Origin: Gemmatimonadota bacterium
GTDB taxonomy: Bacteria > Gemmatimonadota > Gemmatimonadetes > Gemmatimonadales > GWC2-71-9
Length of the DNA stretch: 7,085 nt
Assembly: GCA_027294815.1 (NCBI GenBank)
Contig: JAPULP010000101.1
Span: forward strand, 1 to 7,085
Reading direction: 5' to 3'
Position 1 is the first letter of the stretch, and the number at the start of each line of letters is the position of its first letter. A model generated the notes under the pieces. That model was not told the DNA's origin and did no database searches. It worked only from the letters and a program-made list of their open reading frames with translations. Below, one piece after another: positions 1-5,845 of this stretch. The translations under genes were made by a program, and so were the position numbers.

Positions 1-308
1 ACCAGATGCGACGAACCCCCTTGGCGAAAGGAAACCGCGACTGCGCTGTTATCTGGTGACGGTTCGGCGTGGACGTCGGTCGCTGCCGAAAACAGCACGC
101 TGTCCACTCGCGCTCCGGTGTTTCGCAGACGGATGCCCGTATTGTCCGCGTAATACATGACGTATCCGTCACCAGGCTGAGCAGGTGGCGGTTCGGCCGG
201 TACGGGGTCGGGGGCAGGAGCAGGAGCAGGAGCCTGCGACGACCCGCAACCGAAGCACGCCAGAGCGACGGCGACGGAGAGAAGGTGATTCTTGGCAGAT
301 GAAACCAA
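1..308 (-). CDS. Putative lipoprotein, N-terminal part (runs off the window edge)
   Basis: This frame stays open for about 102 codons to the window edge. I chose the TTG at 308-306 because a good Shine-Dalgarno GAGGAG (321-316) lies 7 nt upstream; no ATG is available near the N-terminus. The product starts MVSSAKNHLLSVAVALACFGC, a short positively charged then hydrophobic segment with Cys at residues 18 and 21, either of which could be the lipidated residue; neither lipobox is perfect. A Pro/Ala-rich linker follows (about residues 26-45), then a stretch including GDGYVMYYADNTGIRLRN and SPDNSAVAVSF, which resembles a strand of a beta-propeller, though that is a weak impression. It should be anchored in the membrane facing the periplasm or surface. 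It follows the membrane-protein gene at 379 by 70 bp on the same strand, so it may be a distal operon member. Function unknown. Confidence 0.6.
   Translation of the reverse strand, partial: MVSSAKNHLLSVAVALACFGCGSSQAPAPAPAPDPVPAEPPPAQPGDGYVMYYADNTGIRLRNTGARVDSVLFSAATDVHAEPSPDNSAVAVSFRQGGSSHL
215..232. repeat. Hexamer tandem repeat CAGGAG x3 in a lipoprotein linker
   Basis: Three perfect copies of CAGGAG lie in a row. On the coding (minus) strand they give alternating Ala-Pro codons of the linker that joins the lipid anchor to the domain. The 6-bp period keeps the reading frame, so copy-number change would only alter linker length by two residues per unit. Confidence 0.8.
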
Positions 309-315
309 TGCGATG

Positions 316-321
316 CTCCTC
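316..321 (-). promoter_or_regulatory. Shine-Dalgarno that fixes the TTG start of the lipoprotein
   Basis: GAGGAG read on the minus strand, 7 nt before the TTG at 308-306. It is the main reason for calling a gene here, because the frame has no ATG near its N-terminus. Confidence 0.6.
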
Positions 322-354
322 GTGATTGTTTGCTTAACGCTGCATATGTTCAAC

Positions 355-368
355 CGCGATCGCTCGCG
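355..368 (-). terminator. Short palindrome after the membrane-protein gene, possible weak terminator
   Basis: CGCGA-TCGC-TCGCG forms a perfect 5-bp stem with a 4-nt loop, 11 nt past the TGA at 381-379. On the minus strand no T-tract follows, so it is not a classical intrinsic terminator. It could be an mRNA 3'-end stabiliser or chance. The remaining intergenic DNA (309-378) shows nothing else I can support. Confidence 0.2.
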
Positions 369-378
369 ACGTATCGGA

Positions 379-1182
379 TCACTCCGACTTCCTGGCCCCC
401 GCAAGGAGCTCACGTAACTCGTCGTCCGTGCGCAAGCCGAGTCCATCAGTATACGGATACGGTTCTTCGAACACCTGTCCGCCTGCCTCGTACGACAGCA
501 ACTTGATCAAGCGCGTTTCGCCGGCGTCGGTGGACGCGATGACGATCCGAGCTTCCCACCGCTTGCCGCTCCCATCGAAAAAGACGCGCGTGTCCGGATC
601 AACGCAGAGTACCCGCACTTCGTCAAGACTCGTAATGACTTGCCCAGGCAACGGACGAATGTGGATCTCACTTTGCGGCACGTCGGCGGCGTTCAGAATG
701 AAGATCTGCGGGCGAGGTCCCTGACGTCGCTCTTCCCGAACCTGCCACGTCCGCTCCTTCACGACTATCACGCCGCGCAGCAAGGGCCGCACCGGCGACT
801 CGTTATCGGTAGCAGCGTCCACTCCGTTTGGCTTGCTTCGAGGCGTCCTCGTCTTTACGGCTCCACCTACCACAGCTCCTCCCCACGCCATGACCATCGG
901 GTAGGCGAGTGTCAACGCCACAAATCCCGATCCCGGCAACCCCATGACACCGCCGGTCACCGCCACCAACTCGCCCGCCTCGCCTACCGCGGCGTTCCAA
1001 AGGAGAAGCCAGGTCCAGCCCAGACCCGCCGCCAAGAGCGCCACCAACCCGGGGCGTTCTTCCCGCCGCGCAAGCAAACCCCACAACACGGCCAACAGCG
1101 GAACCGCCAACCATCCGATAGCAACGGTAGTGAGCGCAAACGCCGCGCTGATGAGCACAACTTGCAGGGCCGGTCGCTTCAT
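379..1182 (-). CDS. Unrecognised membrane protein with a soluble C-terminal domain
   Basis: 267 residues; I do not recognise the family. The N-terminal half is hydrophobic: one or two membrane segments at about 6-38 (split by Pro28), one at about 45-63 and one or two in the Gly/Ala-rich stretch 72-109. A hydrophilic linker follows (110-132), then a soluble domain of about 130 residues (135-267) of alternating hydrophobic and charged residues that looks mainly beta, including TWQVREERRQ, CVDPDTRVFFDGSGKRWEAR and a C-terminal helix with DDELRELLAG. The ATG at 1182 directly follows the TAG of the acylase gene (TAGATG), with GGGAA at the end of the acylase gene as a weak ribosome site. Translation is therefore probably coupled, and the protein is probably made together with the acylase. 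It could be a membrane partner or sensor, but no catalytic motif is visible. Confidence 0.8.
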   Translation of the reverse strand: MKRPALQVVLISAAFALTTVAIGWLAVPLLAVLWGLLARREERPGLVALLAAGLGWTWLLLWNAAVGEAGELVAVTGGVMGLPGSGFVALTLAYPMVMAWGGAVVGGAVKTRTPRSKPNGVDAATDNESPVRPLLRGVIVVKERTWQVREERRQGPRPQIFILNAADVPQSEIHIRPLPGQVITSLDEVRVLCVDPDTRVFFDGSGKRWEARIVIASTDAGETRLIKLLSYEAGGQVFEEPYPYTDGLGLRTDDELRELLAGARKSE

Positions 1183-3855
1183 CTATTTCCCATTCCGTAG
1201 AGTCAGCACACTGACCACGTCGTTAGTGAGATCGGACCGCTGCCGTGGGAAGAGCACTGCGTCCAACTCGCCCCGTACCCATTGGTCCACCCGGTCGGCG
1301 TACCAGGGACTCGCGGGGTTGCCAGACTGTCCGCCGGGATAGGTCGCCCACGCCCGCACTTCAGAAGCCATTTCGACGATCATACGCCAACTCGCACCGA
1401 AGCCTCCGCTGCCCGAAGACGGGTTCAAATTACCCGGCCCACCCTGCACCGGGAGATTCCGCCGAGACAACGCAGGAAGGCCAATGAGATGGTTGACCCG
1501 GGCGTGTCGAATCTCAGACCAACGCCATCCCCCACCGTCGGGGTCACCGTGCCGTTGCTTGGCCAACTGCAACGCCGCCGTCAGGCTCGCCGATAACACG
1601 TCGTCGCGCGTCTCGTTGCGGTCCGCCGTACGACGGTCGTCCCACCACGGGCTATCGGGATAACGCAACAGTCCCGCGATAACCGCAGGGTTCGGCCTCG
1701 CCGCCAGGCGGCGGCCGCCGGGAAGGAGCAATTCGTCGAAGGTCTTGAGACCAAGCTCGTTCATGGCGAGCTCGAAGAGAATTGCCCTCTCGTTGTCTTT
1801 CGTATAGCGTCTGTCCCACTCGGCCAACAAGCGATACGCCTCTTCGAGATCTGCCTTCCCCTCGGCCGCCTCGAGGAATATCGGCACAAACAGATCAGCC
1901 TTAGCGTTCCCGGGGTCGGTGTGAAAACTCCGCATGGTTTCGACGGTCACCTGCGAATCGGATTCCAAGAGCTGGTTGATCCGCATGGCCCGCCATGGGA
2001 CCGGCCAATTCGCTCCCAAGTATCGCCGGCCCAACTCCGGATCGAGCGGCTGTTGGTTCGCGGACGCGAGGAATCCTTGATCGGGGTTGATGCCCTTCGG
2101 GTAATCCTCCACCGGCCAATACCCCTGCCAGTCGTTCGCGCTCTCGCTACCATCTCGCACGACGATGCCGCTCCCGTCGCCCGGTCGGATGGGATAGAGT
2201 CCGGTCGAACGAATCGCGATGTTTCCGGCCCGGTCGGCCACGATCATGTTCTGCGCGGGGCCCGCATATGCCGCGACCGCTTCCAGCCATTCGTCAACGC
2301 TCGTCGCTGAAAGAGCGTCGGCTAACGTTTCCGTGCCGAGGGGCTGGTCGAGTGCCGTCCACCGCATCGACCACACTCCATCTTCGGAGCGACGCACCGG
2401 TCCCCGATGCGTGTAGTAGACCGTATCGGTTGCGAGTATCTCGCCGCGTTCATCGCGGTACTCCTCGATGCGACGCTCCAGCGGGCGCCACTCCCCATCG
2501 AGACGATACTGGGTGGGTGCCGCCTCGTCGTCGAGCGTTTCGCGGTAGAAATCCAGTACGTCGGCGCCGGTGTTGGTGAAGCTCCAAGCGATGTCGCGCG
2601 TGAAGCCGATGACGACACCGGGATATCCCGGAATCGTCACACCATGAACGTCCATTTCGCCGGGCACCGACATGTGCACTTCGTACCAAATCGAAGGCAA
2701 CGTCAGCGAGAGATGTGGATCGCCACTCAACAGGGCGTAGCCGTTTGCGGTCCGCGCGGGCGATACCGCCCAGTTGTTGCTTGCTGCCCTACCCCCCGCA
2801 CCGCCGGGGGCAGGCCACTCCGCATCCAGTCCCCACCCAGGGGCAGGCCCCTCAACAGCCCCTCCCCTCCCAGGGGCAGCCCCCCGCCCGCTACCCCACC
2901 CCAGGGGCAGTAGGGGCAGGTTGGTGAGTGCCCACGCGTGCTGCGTCTCCGCGTACAGACGTGCTATTTGATCCGTGTCGGCGGTTGGCTGGCTGGGCGG
3001 GGGGAGAGGTGCGAAGTCGAAACGGGGTTCCGGAGATGCATTGGGTTGGATCGGTTGCACGATGGGGTGGTTGACAGGAAACAACGCGTCGGCGGCGGCC
3101 TTGCCGACGAGGGCTTCGACACCGGGACGCCACAATTCCTGCGGATCATAGATCAGCGTATACCCCATCCGCTTGTTGAGCAAAATGTTGTGCAGCGGTT
3201 CCCACCGACGAGGCTTGCGGCCCAGCAAATGGTATTCAAAGGGGAGGTCGCCCGGCCCCATCGCGTCGATCCACGCGTTCACGCCATCCGCAAAGGCACG
3301 AAGCAATCGCGACGTGTGCGATTGGGGATCGCGTTGCCGCATTTCCCGTTCGGCGCTCCATCCCATCCCCAACCGCCGTTGTTGTCGGTCCAGGTCCAAC
3401 GCCGCCGAGCCGACCAACTCGGTGAGAGTCCCCTCCGGAGCACGGGATTGGAGTTCCAATTGAAACAGCCGATCGCGCGCCACGACGAATCCCAACGCGC
3501 GAACGGCGTCTTCCCGTGACGAGGCCCAGATGTGTGGAACACCCCGGACATCGTATTGCACCTCCACCTCGCCAACGAGGCTGGGGAGGGAGGCCGTGTA
3601 CTCATTCGGTAACGTGGCCGACCGCGCCACCGACCACACACCACCGACCGGATCCAAAAACGGCCCCAACGGGGGAAGCGGTCCGACACCAAATCCGCCC
3701 ACATAGACGGTGCCCGCCAAGGCGAGCGCGCCGGCGGCTACCCGAATGGGACCTACGGAAGATTGAGAGGTTTCTCGTTCAGACACAGAGGGTTCGGTTC
3801 GTGGGGTGGCACCGAGGCCTGCTACGCGGTTATGGGCCCCAGCCAATGTCGCCAA
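1183..3855 (-). CDS. Penicillin acylase family protein (Ntn hydrolase; penicillin/AHL/cephalosporin acylase-like)
   Basis: 890 residues from the TTG at 3855. A GTG at 3786 (867 residues) is an equally good start; neither has a clear ribosome site, and the TTG overlaps the upstream gene by 26 bp. There is one hydrophobic anchor or signal (about 36-57), then the alpha part from about residue 98 (EVQYDVRGVPHIWAS). A repeat-rich linker (316-355) follows, then the autocleavage site at Ser359 (SNNWAVSPARTANGYALL), the expected N-terminal nucleophile of the beta chain. His381 (GDPHL) falls at beta-position 23, as in this family. Asn536 (PAQNMIVAD) is the likely oxyanion-hole Asn, and the C-terminal family motif ATYPGGQSGNPASPWY is present. 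It should mature by self-cleavage outside the inner membrane and hydrolyse an amide bond to release an acyl chain and an amine. The substrate cannot be read from sequence; beta-lactams, acyl-homoserine lactones and N-acyl amino acids are all possible. It lies between the ureohydrolase and membrane-protein genes in an apparent operon. Confidence 0.93.
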   Translation of the reverse strand: MATLAGAHNRVAGLGATPRTEPSVSERETSQSSVGPIRVAAGALALAGTVYVGGFGVGPLPPLGPFLDPVGGVWSVARSATLPNEYTASLPSLVGEVEVQYDVRGVPHIWASSREDAVRALGFVVARDRLFQLELQSRAPEGTLTELVGSAALDLDRQQRRLGMGWSAEREMRQRDPQSHTSRLLRAFADGVNAWIDAMGPGDLPFEYHLLGRKPRRWEPLHNILLNKRMGYTLIYDPQELWRPGVEALVGKAAADALFPVNHPIVQPIQPNASPEPRFDFAPLPPPSQPTADTDQIARLYAETQHAWALTNLPLLPLGWGSGRGAAPGRGGAVEGPAPGWGLDAEWPAPGGAGGRAASNNWAVSPARTANGYALLSGDPHLSLTLPSIWYEVHMSVPGEMDVHGVTIPGYPGVVIGFTRDIAWSFTNTGADVLDFYRETLDDEAAPTQYRLDGEWRPLERRIEEYRDERGEILATDTVYYTHRGPVRRSEDGVWSMRWTALDQPLGTETLADALSATSVDEWLEAVAAYAGPAQNMIVADRAGNIAIRSTGLYPIRPGDGSGIVVRDGSESANDWQGYWPVEDYPKGINPDQGFLASANQQPLDPELGRRYLGANWPVPWRAMRINQLLESDSQVTVETMRSFHTDPGNAKADLFVPIFLEAAEGKADLEEAYRLLAEWDRRYTKDNERAILFELAMNELGLKTFDELLLPGGRRLAARPNPAVIAGLLRYPDSPWWDDRRTADRNETRDDVLSASLTAALQLAKQRHGDPDGGGWRWSEIRHARVNHLIGLPALSRRNLPVQGGPGNLNPSSGSGGFGASWRMIVEMASEVRAWATYPGGQSGNPASPWYADRVDQWVRGELDAVLFPRQRSDLTNDVVSVLTLRNGK
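2804..2920. repeat. Imperfect 33-bp tandem repeat inside the acylase spacer/linker
   Basis: The heptamer GGGGCAG starts at 2807, 2840, 2873, 2904 and 2913: steps of 33, 33, 31 and 9 bp. Three copies extend to CCCAGGGGCAG (2836, 2869, 2900). In the acylase frame this gives 11-residue units starting with Ala-Pro-Gly: 327 APGRGGAVEGP, 338 APGWGLDAEWP and 349 APGGAGG, ending four residues before the nucleophile Ser359. Composition is Gly/Ala/Pro rich, unlike the rest of the protein. Confidence 0.8.
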
Positions 3856-4693
3856 AGGCCTGCAGGACTTCCACCCCTATGCCAAGACCTCTTTTGTCGG
3901 TGTCGAAGGCCGGATCATACGCGGTCAACGCGGCCCCCCGCACCTGGAAACGGTCACCGATCAGCTCGAGGGATTCGAGGAGTTCAGACAGGGTCAACCC
4001 GCCCTGGGGTTGCCACCCGTTGATGCGTGCCGTTTCGGGGGTCACGACGTCCAGATCGACGTGCAGATAGAGATCGCGGACCCGGCTCGCGATTGCGTCG
4101 AGGTGTGTGACGAGGCTCGCGGCGACGCCTCCCGCTCGTATGGCGTCGTAATCACACGTATGCACGGCGGAGACTTCGAGGGCATCTGCCTCGCCTTCGT
4201 CCAAGTCCCGCACCCCGGCGAGCAAGACATTGCGCTCCGGGACCGCGCGAAAACCGGGGATCGTCTTCGCCAAGGCGTGCCACGAATTACCGGTCGCAAT
4301 GTTCAACGGCATTCCATCGAAGAATCCGCTTCCGGTCGTTTCGGCCGTATGGAAATCACCGTGCGCGTCGAACCAGACGATCGCGGCGTCGGTGAGCCCG
4401 AGCCCACCTAAGCTTCCGAGACACGTGTTGCAATTCCCGCCGAGTACGATGGGAAACGCACCGTCACGAACCGTATGCTGCACTTCGGTAGCCAAGAGAC
4501 TGTTGAGGTGAAACACGGCGCCAATTTCGTGTGACGGTATTGCGGAGGATTCAATGACGACCGTCGAGACCTCGTGTCCCGCGTCACGCAGTTGTTGCGC
4601 CGCTCCGCCGTCGAGGAACGCCGTCGGCCCCGCGCCGATCGCGACGTCGCGATGGCCGAGATGGTAGGGGGAAGAAATCAATCGGATCTTCAT
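3830..4693 (-). CDS. Arginase/agmatinase-fold (ureohydrolase) family protein with divergent active site
   Basis: 287 residues, close to the usual length of the ureohydrolase family. The family landmarks are in order: VLGGNCNTCLGSLGG (83-97) where most members have GGDHS, WFDAHGDF (107-114), FFDGMPLNIATG (124-135), LHVDLDVVTPE (210-220) and TAYDPAFD (257-264). The metal ligands Asp109, His111, Asp113, Asp213 and Asp215 are present. The first His ligand of classical members is replaced by Cys88, the His of the HGMP motif by Asp126, and the guanidinium-binding Glu (VExNP) by Ala258 or Thr257. A binuclear Mn-type site is plausible but with altered chemistry, so arginase, agmatinase or formimidoylglutamase activity should not be assumed. 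The ATG at 4693 fits the expected first strand (KIRLISSPYHLG), but no Shine-Dalgarno precedes it. It is the first gene of the apparent operon with the acylase, and should be cytoplasmic. Confidence 0.87.
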   Translation of the reverse strand: MKIRLISSPYHLGHRDVAIGAGPTAFLDGGAAQQLRDAGHEVSTVVIESSAIPSHEIGAVFHLNSLLATEVQHTVRDGAFPIVLGGNCNTCLGSLGGLGLTDAAIVWFDAHGDFHTAETTGSGFFDGMPLNIATGNSWHALAKTIPGFRAVPERNVLLAGVRDLDEGEADALEVSAVHTCDYDAIRAGGVAASLVTHLDAIASRVRDLYLHVDLDVVTPETARINGWQPQGGLTLSELLESLELIGDRFQVRGAALTAYDPAFDTDKRGLGIGVEVLQAFGDIGWGP

Positions 4694-4697
4694 GAGG

Positions 4698-4774
4698 AGG
4701 TTTCAGGTTGCAGGTTTCAGGTTCCAGTGGCGGTGTTTCATGCCCTGGAACCTGACACCTGGCACCTGACACCT
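4698..4774. repeat. Imperfect inverted repeat of 7-bp units (30-bp arms, 17-nt loop)
   Basis: Arm 1 is 4698-4727 and arm 2 is 4745-4774; they match over 30 bp with four mismatches. Arm 1 consists of heptamers of the type CAGGTTN; arm 2 consists of CCTGNCA units. The innermost 10 bp (CAGGTTCCAG / CTGGAACCTG) pair perfectly. It lies between divergent genes, and arm 1 ends only 4 bp before the ATG of the ureohydrolase. The rest of the intergenic region (4775-4892) has no convincing promoter, only a short inverted repeat at 4831-4851. Confidence 0.85.
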
Positions 4775-4830
4775 CTTAGCACTGGTTGGATCAAATCAAC
4801 GCGAGGAAGAGGTCCAAGGCCAGCCCGCTT

Positions 4831-4851
4831 GTCACATCGACGAGCCGTGAC
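4831..4851. repeat. GTCAC-N11-GTGAC short inverted repeat, possible operator
   Basis: Five-base half-sites GTCAC (4831-4835) and GTGAC (4847-4851) are separated by 11 bp, one helical turn, about 41 bp before the plus-strand TTG start. The placement would suit a dimeric regulator, but a 5-bp match in 199 bp is easily chance. Confidence 0.2.
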
Positions 4852-4880
4852 CATCTTGTCCACCGCAAAGACCGAAACTC

Positions 4881-4885
4881 GGAGA
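4881..4885 (+). promoter_or_regulatory. Shine-Dalgarno that decides the TTG start at 4893
   Basis: GGAGA lies 7 nt before the TTG at 4893. It supports this start, which also gives a complete signal peptide. Confidence 0.6.
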
Positions 4886-4892
4886 CATCTAC

Positions 4893-5735
4893 TTGCCGCG
4901 CATTAGAGCCGCCCACGCTATCCTATTTACGACGTTCGCCCTCATCCCATCATCGATAGAAGCACAACAACTGTCGCGATTCCTTCCCGGCAGCAGGTTG
5001 GTGCCCGTGATTCGAGCCAATCCTCGCGAACCGAGTGCGGGCGCAAAGCTGGTCGGGGTCCTGAACGCGGCCAGCCAATACGGCACCGGCATTGAGGGCG
5101 AAGCCCTGATCGGCCATTCGATTCCGTTCGTGCTGCTTTCTGGAGATTCACGGGAGCGGGCGATAGTACTCGGGGTGCAGGGGGCCGTGTTCGGTCGCTT
5201 TCTAATGGAGACCGTCGAGCGGGAGCTCATTTCCACCGATTGGATGTTTGCAATCCCGCTCGTCGTATGGCGCGGTCGCAATTGGTATCGCTTCCGCTAT
5301 CGGCACCTCAGCTCGCACTTGGGAGACGAATACCTCGAGGATTTCGACGCCGAGCGCCTCGATTTCACCCGCGACGCATTCGAGATCACGGTGTATCGCA
5401 GCCTCACACCCGGATTCAGTGCGTACGCTGGGGGCGACTTCGCGGTCAACGTCGACCCCATCGGAAGCAAGCGGTTCAGAGTGTTAGGGGGTATCGAACT
5501 GACCGATGTCGCGAGTACCGGTGCCGGGCGGTTCTTCGGCGGCGTCGACGTGAACATGTATCAGGATGACGACTGGAAACCGCGGGTCAACGTACAGGCG
5601 GGCGTGCTCTTGTTACCCGAGCAGGAGAGGCGTCTCCGCTTCGTGATGGACATGGCGTTCGGACGGTCGATTCAGGGAGAGTTTCACCCTGAGGCGGAGA
5701 CGGTGATCATGCTGGGGCTGTTGATTGAACTTTAG
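4893..5735 (+). CDS. Exported DUF1207-like protein, probable outer-membrane beta-barrel
   Basis: 280 residues from a TTG start with a good ribosome site. A signal peptide spans residues 1 to about 24 (PRIRAAHAILFTTFALIP, cleavage likely after SIEA). The mature protein begins QQLSRFLPGSRLVPVIRANPRE: the 'FLP...P..ANPRE' opening and the later WYRFRYRHLSSHLGDEY (about 130-146) match what I recall of the DUF1207 family. The rest alternates aromatic and polar residues in barrel-like strands with frequent Gly (AYAGGDFAVNVDP, RFFGGVDVNMY) and ends MLGLLIEL, a typical C-terminal strand, although the final residue is Leu rather than Phe. The molecular function of DUF1207 is unknown to me. It is divergent from the ureohydrolase operon and convergent with the BNR lipoprotein, so it is probably its own transcription unit. 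It ends at the heptamer hairpin, one base before arm 1. Confidence 0.78.
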   Translation: MPRIRAAHAILFTTFALIPSSIEAQQLSRFLPGSRLVPVIRANPREPSAGAKLVGVLNAASQYGTGIEGEALIGHSIPFVLLSGDSRERAIVLGVQGAVFGRFLMETVERELISTDWMFAIPLVVWRGRNWYRFRYRHLSSHLGDEYLEDFDAERLDFTRDAFEITVYRSLTPGFSAYAGGDFAVNVDPIGSKRFRVLGGIELTDVASTGAGRFFGGVDVNMYQDDDWKPRVNVQAGVLLLPEQERRLRFVMDMAFGRSIQGEFHPEAETVIMLGLLIEL

Positions 5736-5845
5736 AGTAGGGTGTAGGGTGTAGGGTGTAGGGTGTGGGGTGTGGGTGTGGGGTGTGGGAAATAGATATG
5801 GAACACCAAGATCTACACCCTACACCCTACAACCTACACCCTACT
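5736..5845. terminator. Heptamer-repeat hairpin between convergent genes, likely bidirectional terminator
   Basis: Arm 1 (5736-5766) and arm 2 (5815-5845) are 31 bp each and pair with one mismatch. Each arm is four copies of TAGGGTG (or its complement) in a row; the loop is 48 nt. The hairpin starts on the base after the plus-strand stop (5735) and contains the minus-strand stop codon (5843-5841). No clear T-tract follows on either strand, so any termination would rest on the very long stem. The repeat structure is certain; the terminator role is inferred from position. Confidence 0.65.
5767..5789 (+). other. G-quadruplex motif in the hairpin loop
   Basis: Four G-runs of 4, 3, 4 and 3 bases (5767-5770, 5774-5776, 5780-5783, 5787-5789) are separated by identical TGT loops, meeting the standard quadruplex pattern. 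Four more GGG runs in arm 1 (5740, 5747, 5754, 5761) with TGTA loops add a second possible quadruplex, alternative to the hairpin. It would form on the plus strand and in the 3' end of the DUF1207-like mRNA. Confidence 0.7.

Noticed and set aside
325..353. Promoter-like TTGAAC-N17-AACAAT on the minus strand before the lipoprotein
   Set aside because: Only 4/6 matches in each box, and the implied transcription start would fall inside the Shine-Dalgarno at 321-316.
640..1200. Plus-strand open frame of 186 codons opposite the membrane-protein gene
   Set aside because: The translation is rich in Arg, His, Gln and Pro without hydrophobic pattern, and the minus strand has a convincing membrane protein here. 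It is an antisense shadow of GC-rich coding DNA.
2804..2920. Regularly spaced repeats resembling a small CRISPR array
   Set aside because: The conserved core is only 7-11 bp, the spacing is 33/33/31/9 bp, and the whole stretch is in frame within the acylase coding sequence.
2938..3519. Plus-strand open frame of 193 codons opposite the acylase N-terminal region
   Set aside because: The minus strand encodes conserved acylase alpha-chain motifs; the plus frame has no recognisable domain and no good ribosome site.
3806..4411. Plus-strand open frame of 201 codons opposite the ureohydrolase
   Set aside because: It spans the ureohydrolase metal motifs on the other strand and runs across two genes; composition is that of an antisense frame.
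4695..4755. Plus-strand AGGAGG followed 7 nt later by TTG, suggesting a small gene
   Set aside because: The frame closes after about 15 codons inside the heptamer repeat; the AGGAGG is part of the repeat edge.
4829..4857. TTGTCA-N17-CATCTT as a promoter for the plus-strand gene at 4893
   Set aside because: The -10 box matches only 3 of 6 positions; without expression data it is not above chance.
5736..5790. Telomere-like TAGGG repeats as a replicon end
   Set aside because: Coding sequence continues on both sides and the array is mirrored as a hairpin, so it is an internal intergenic element.
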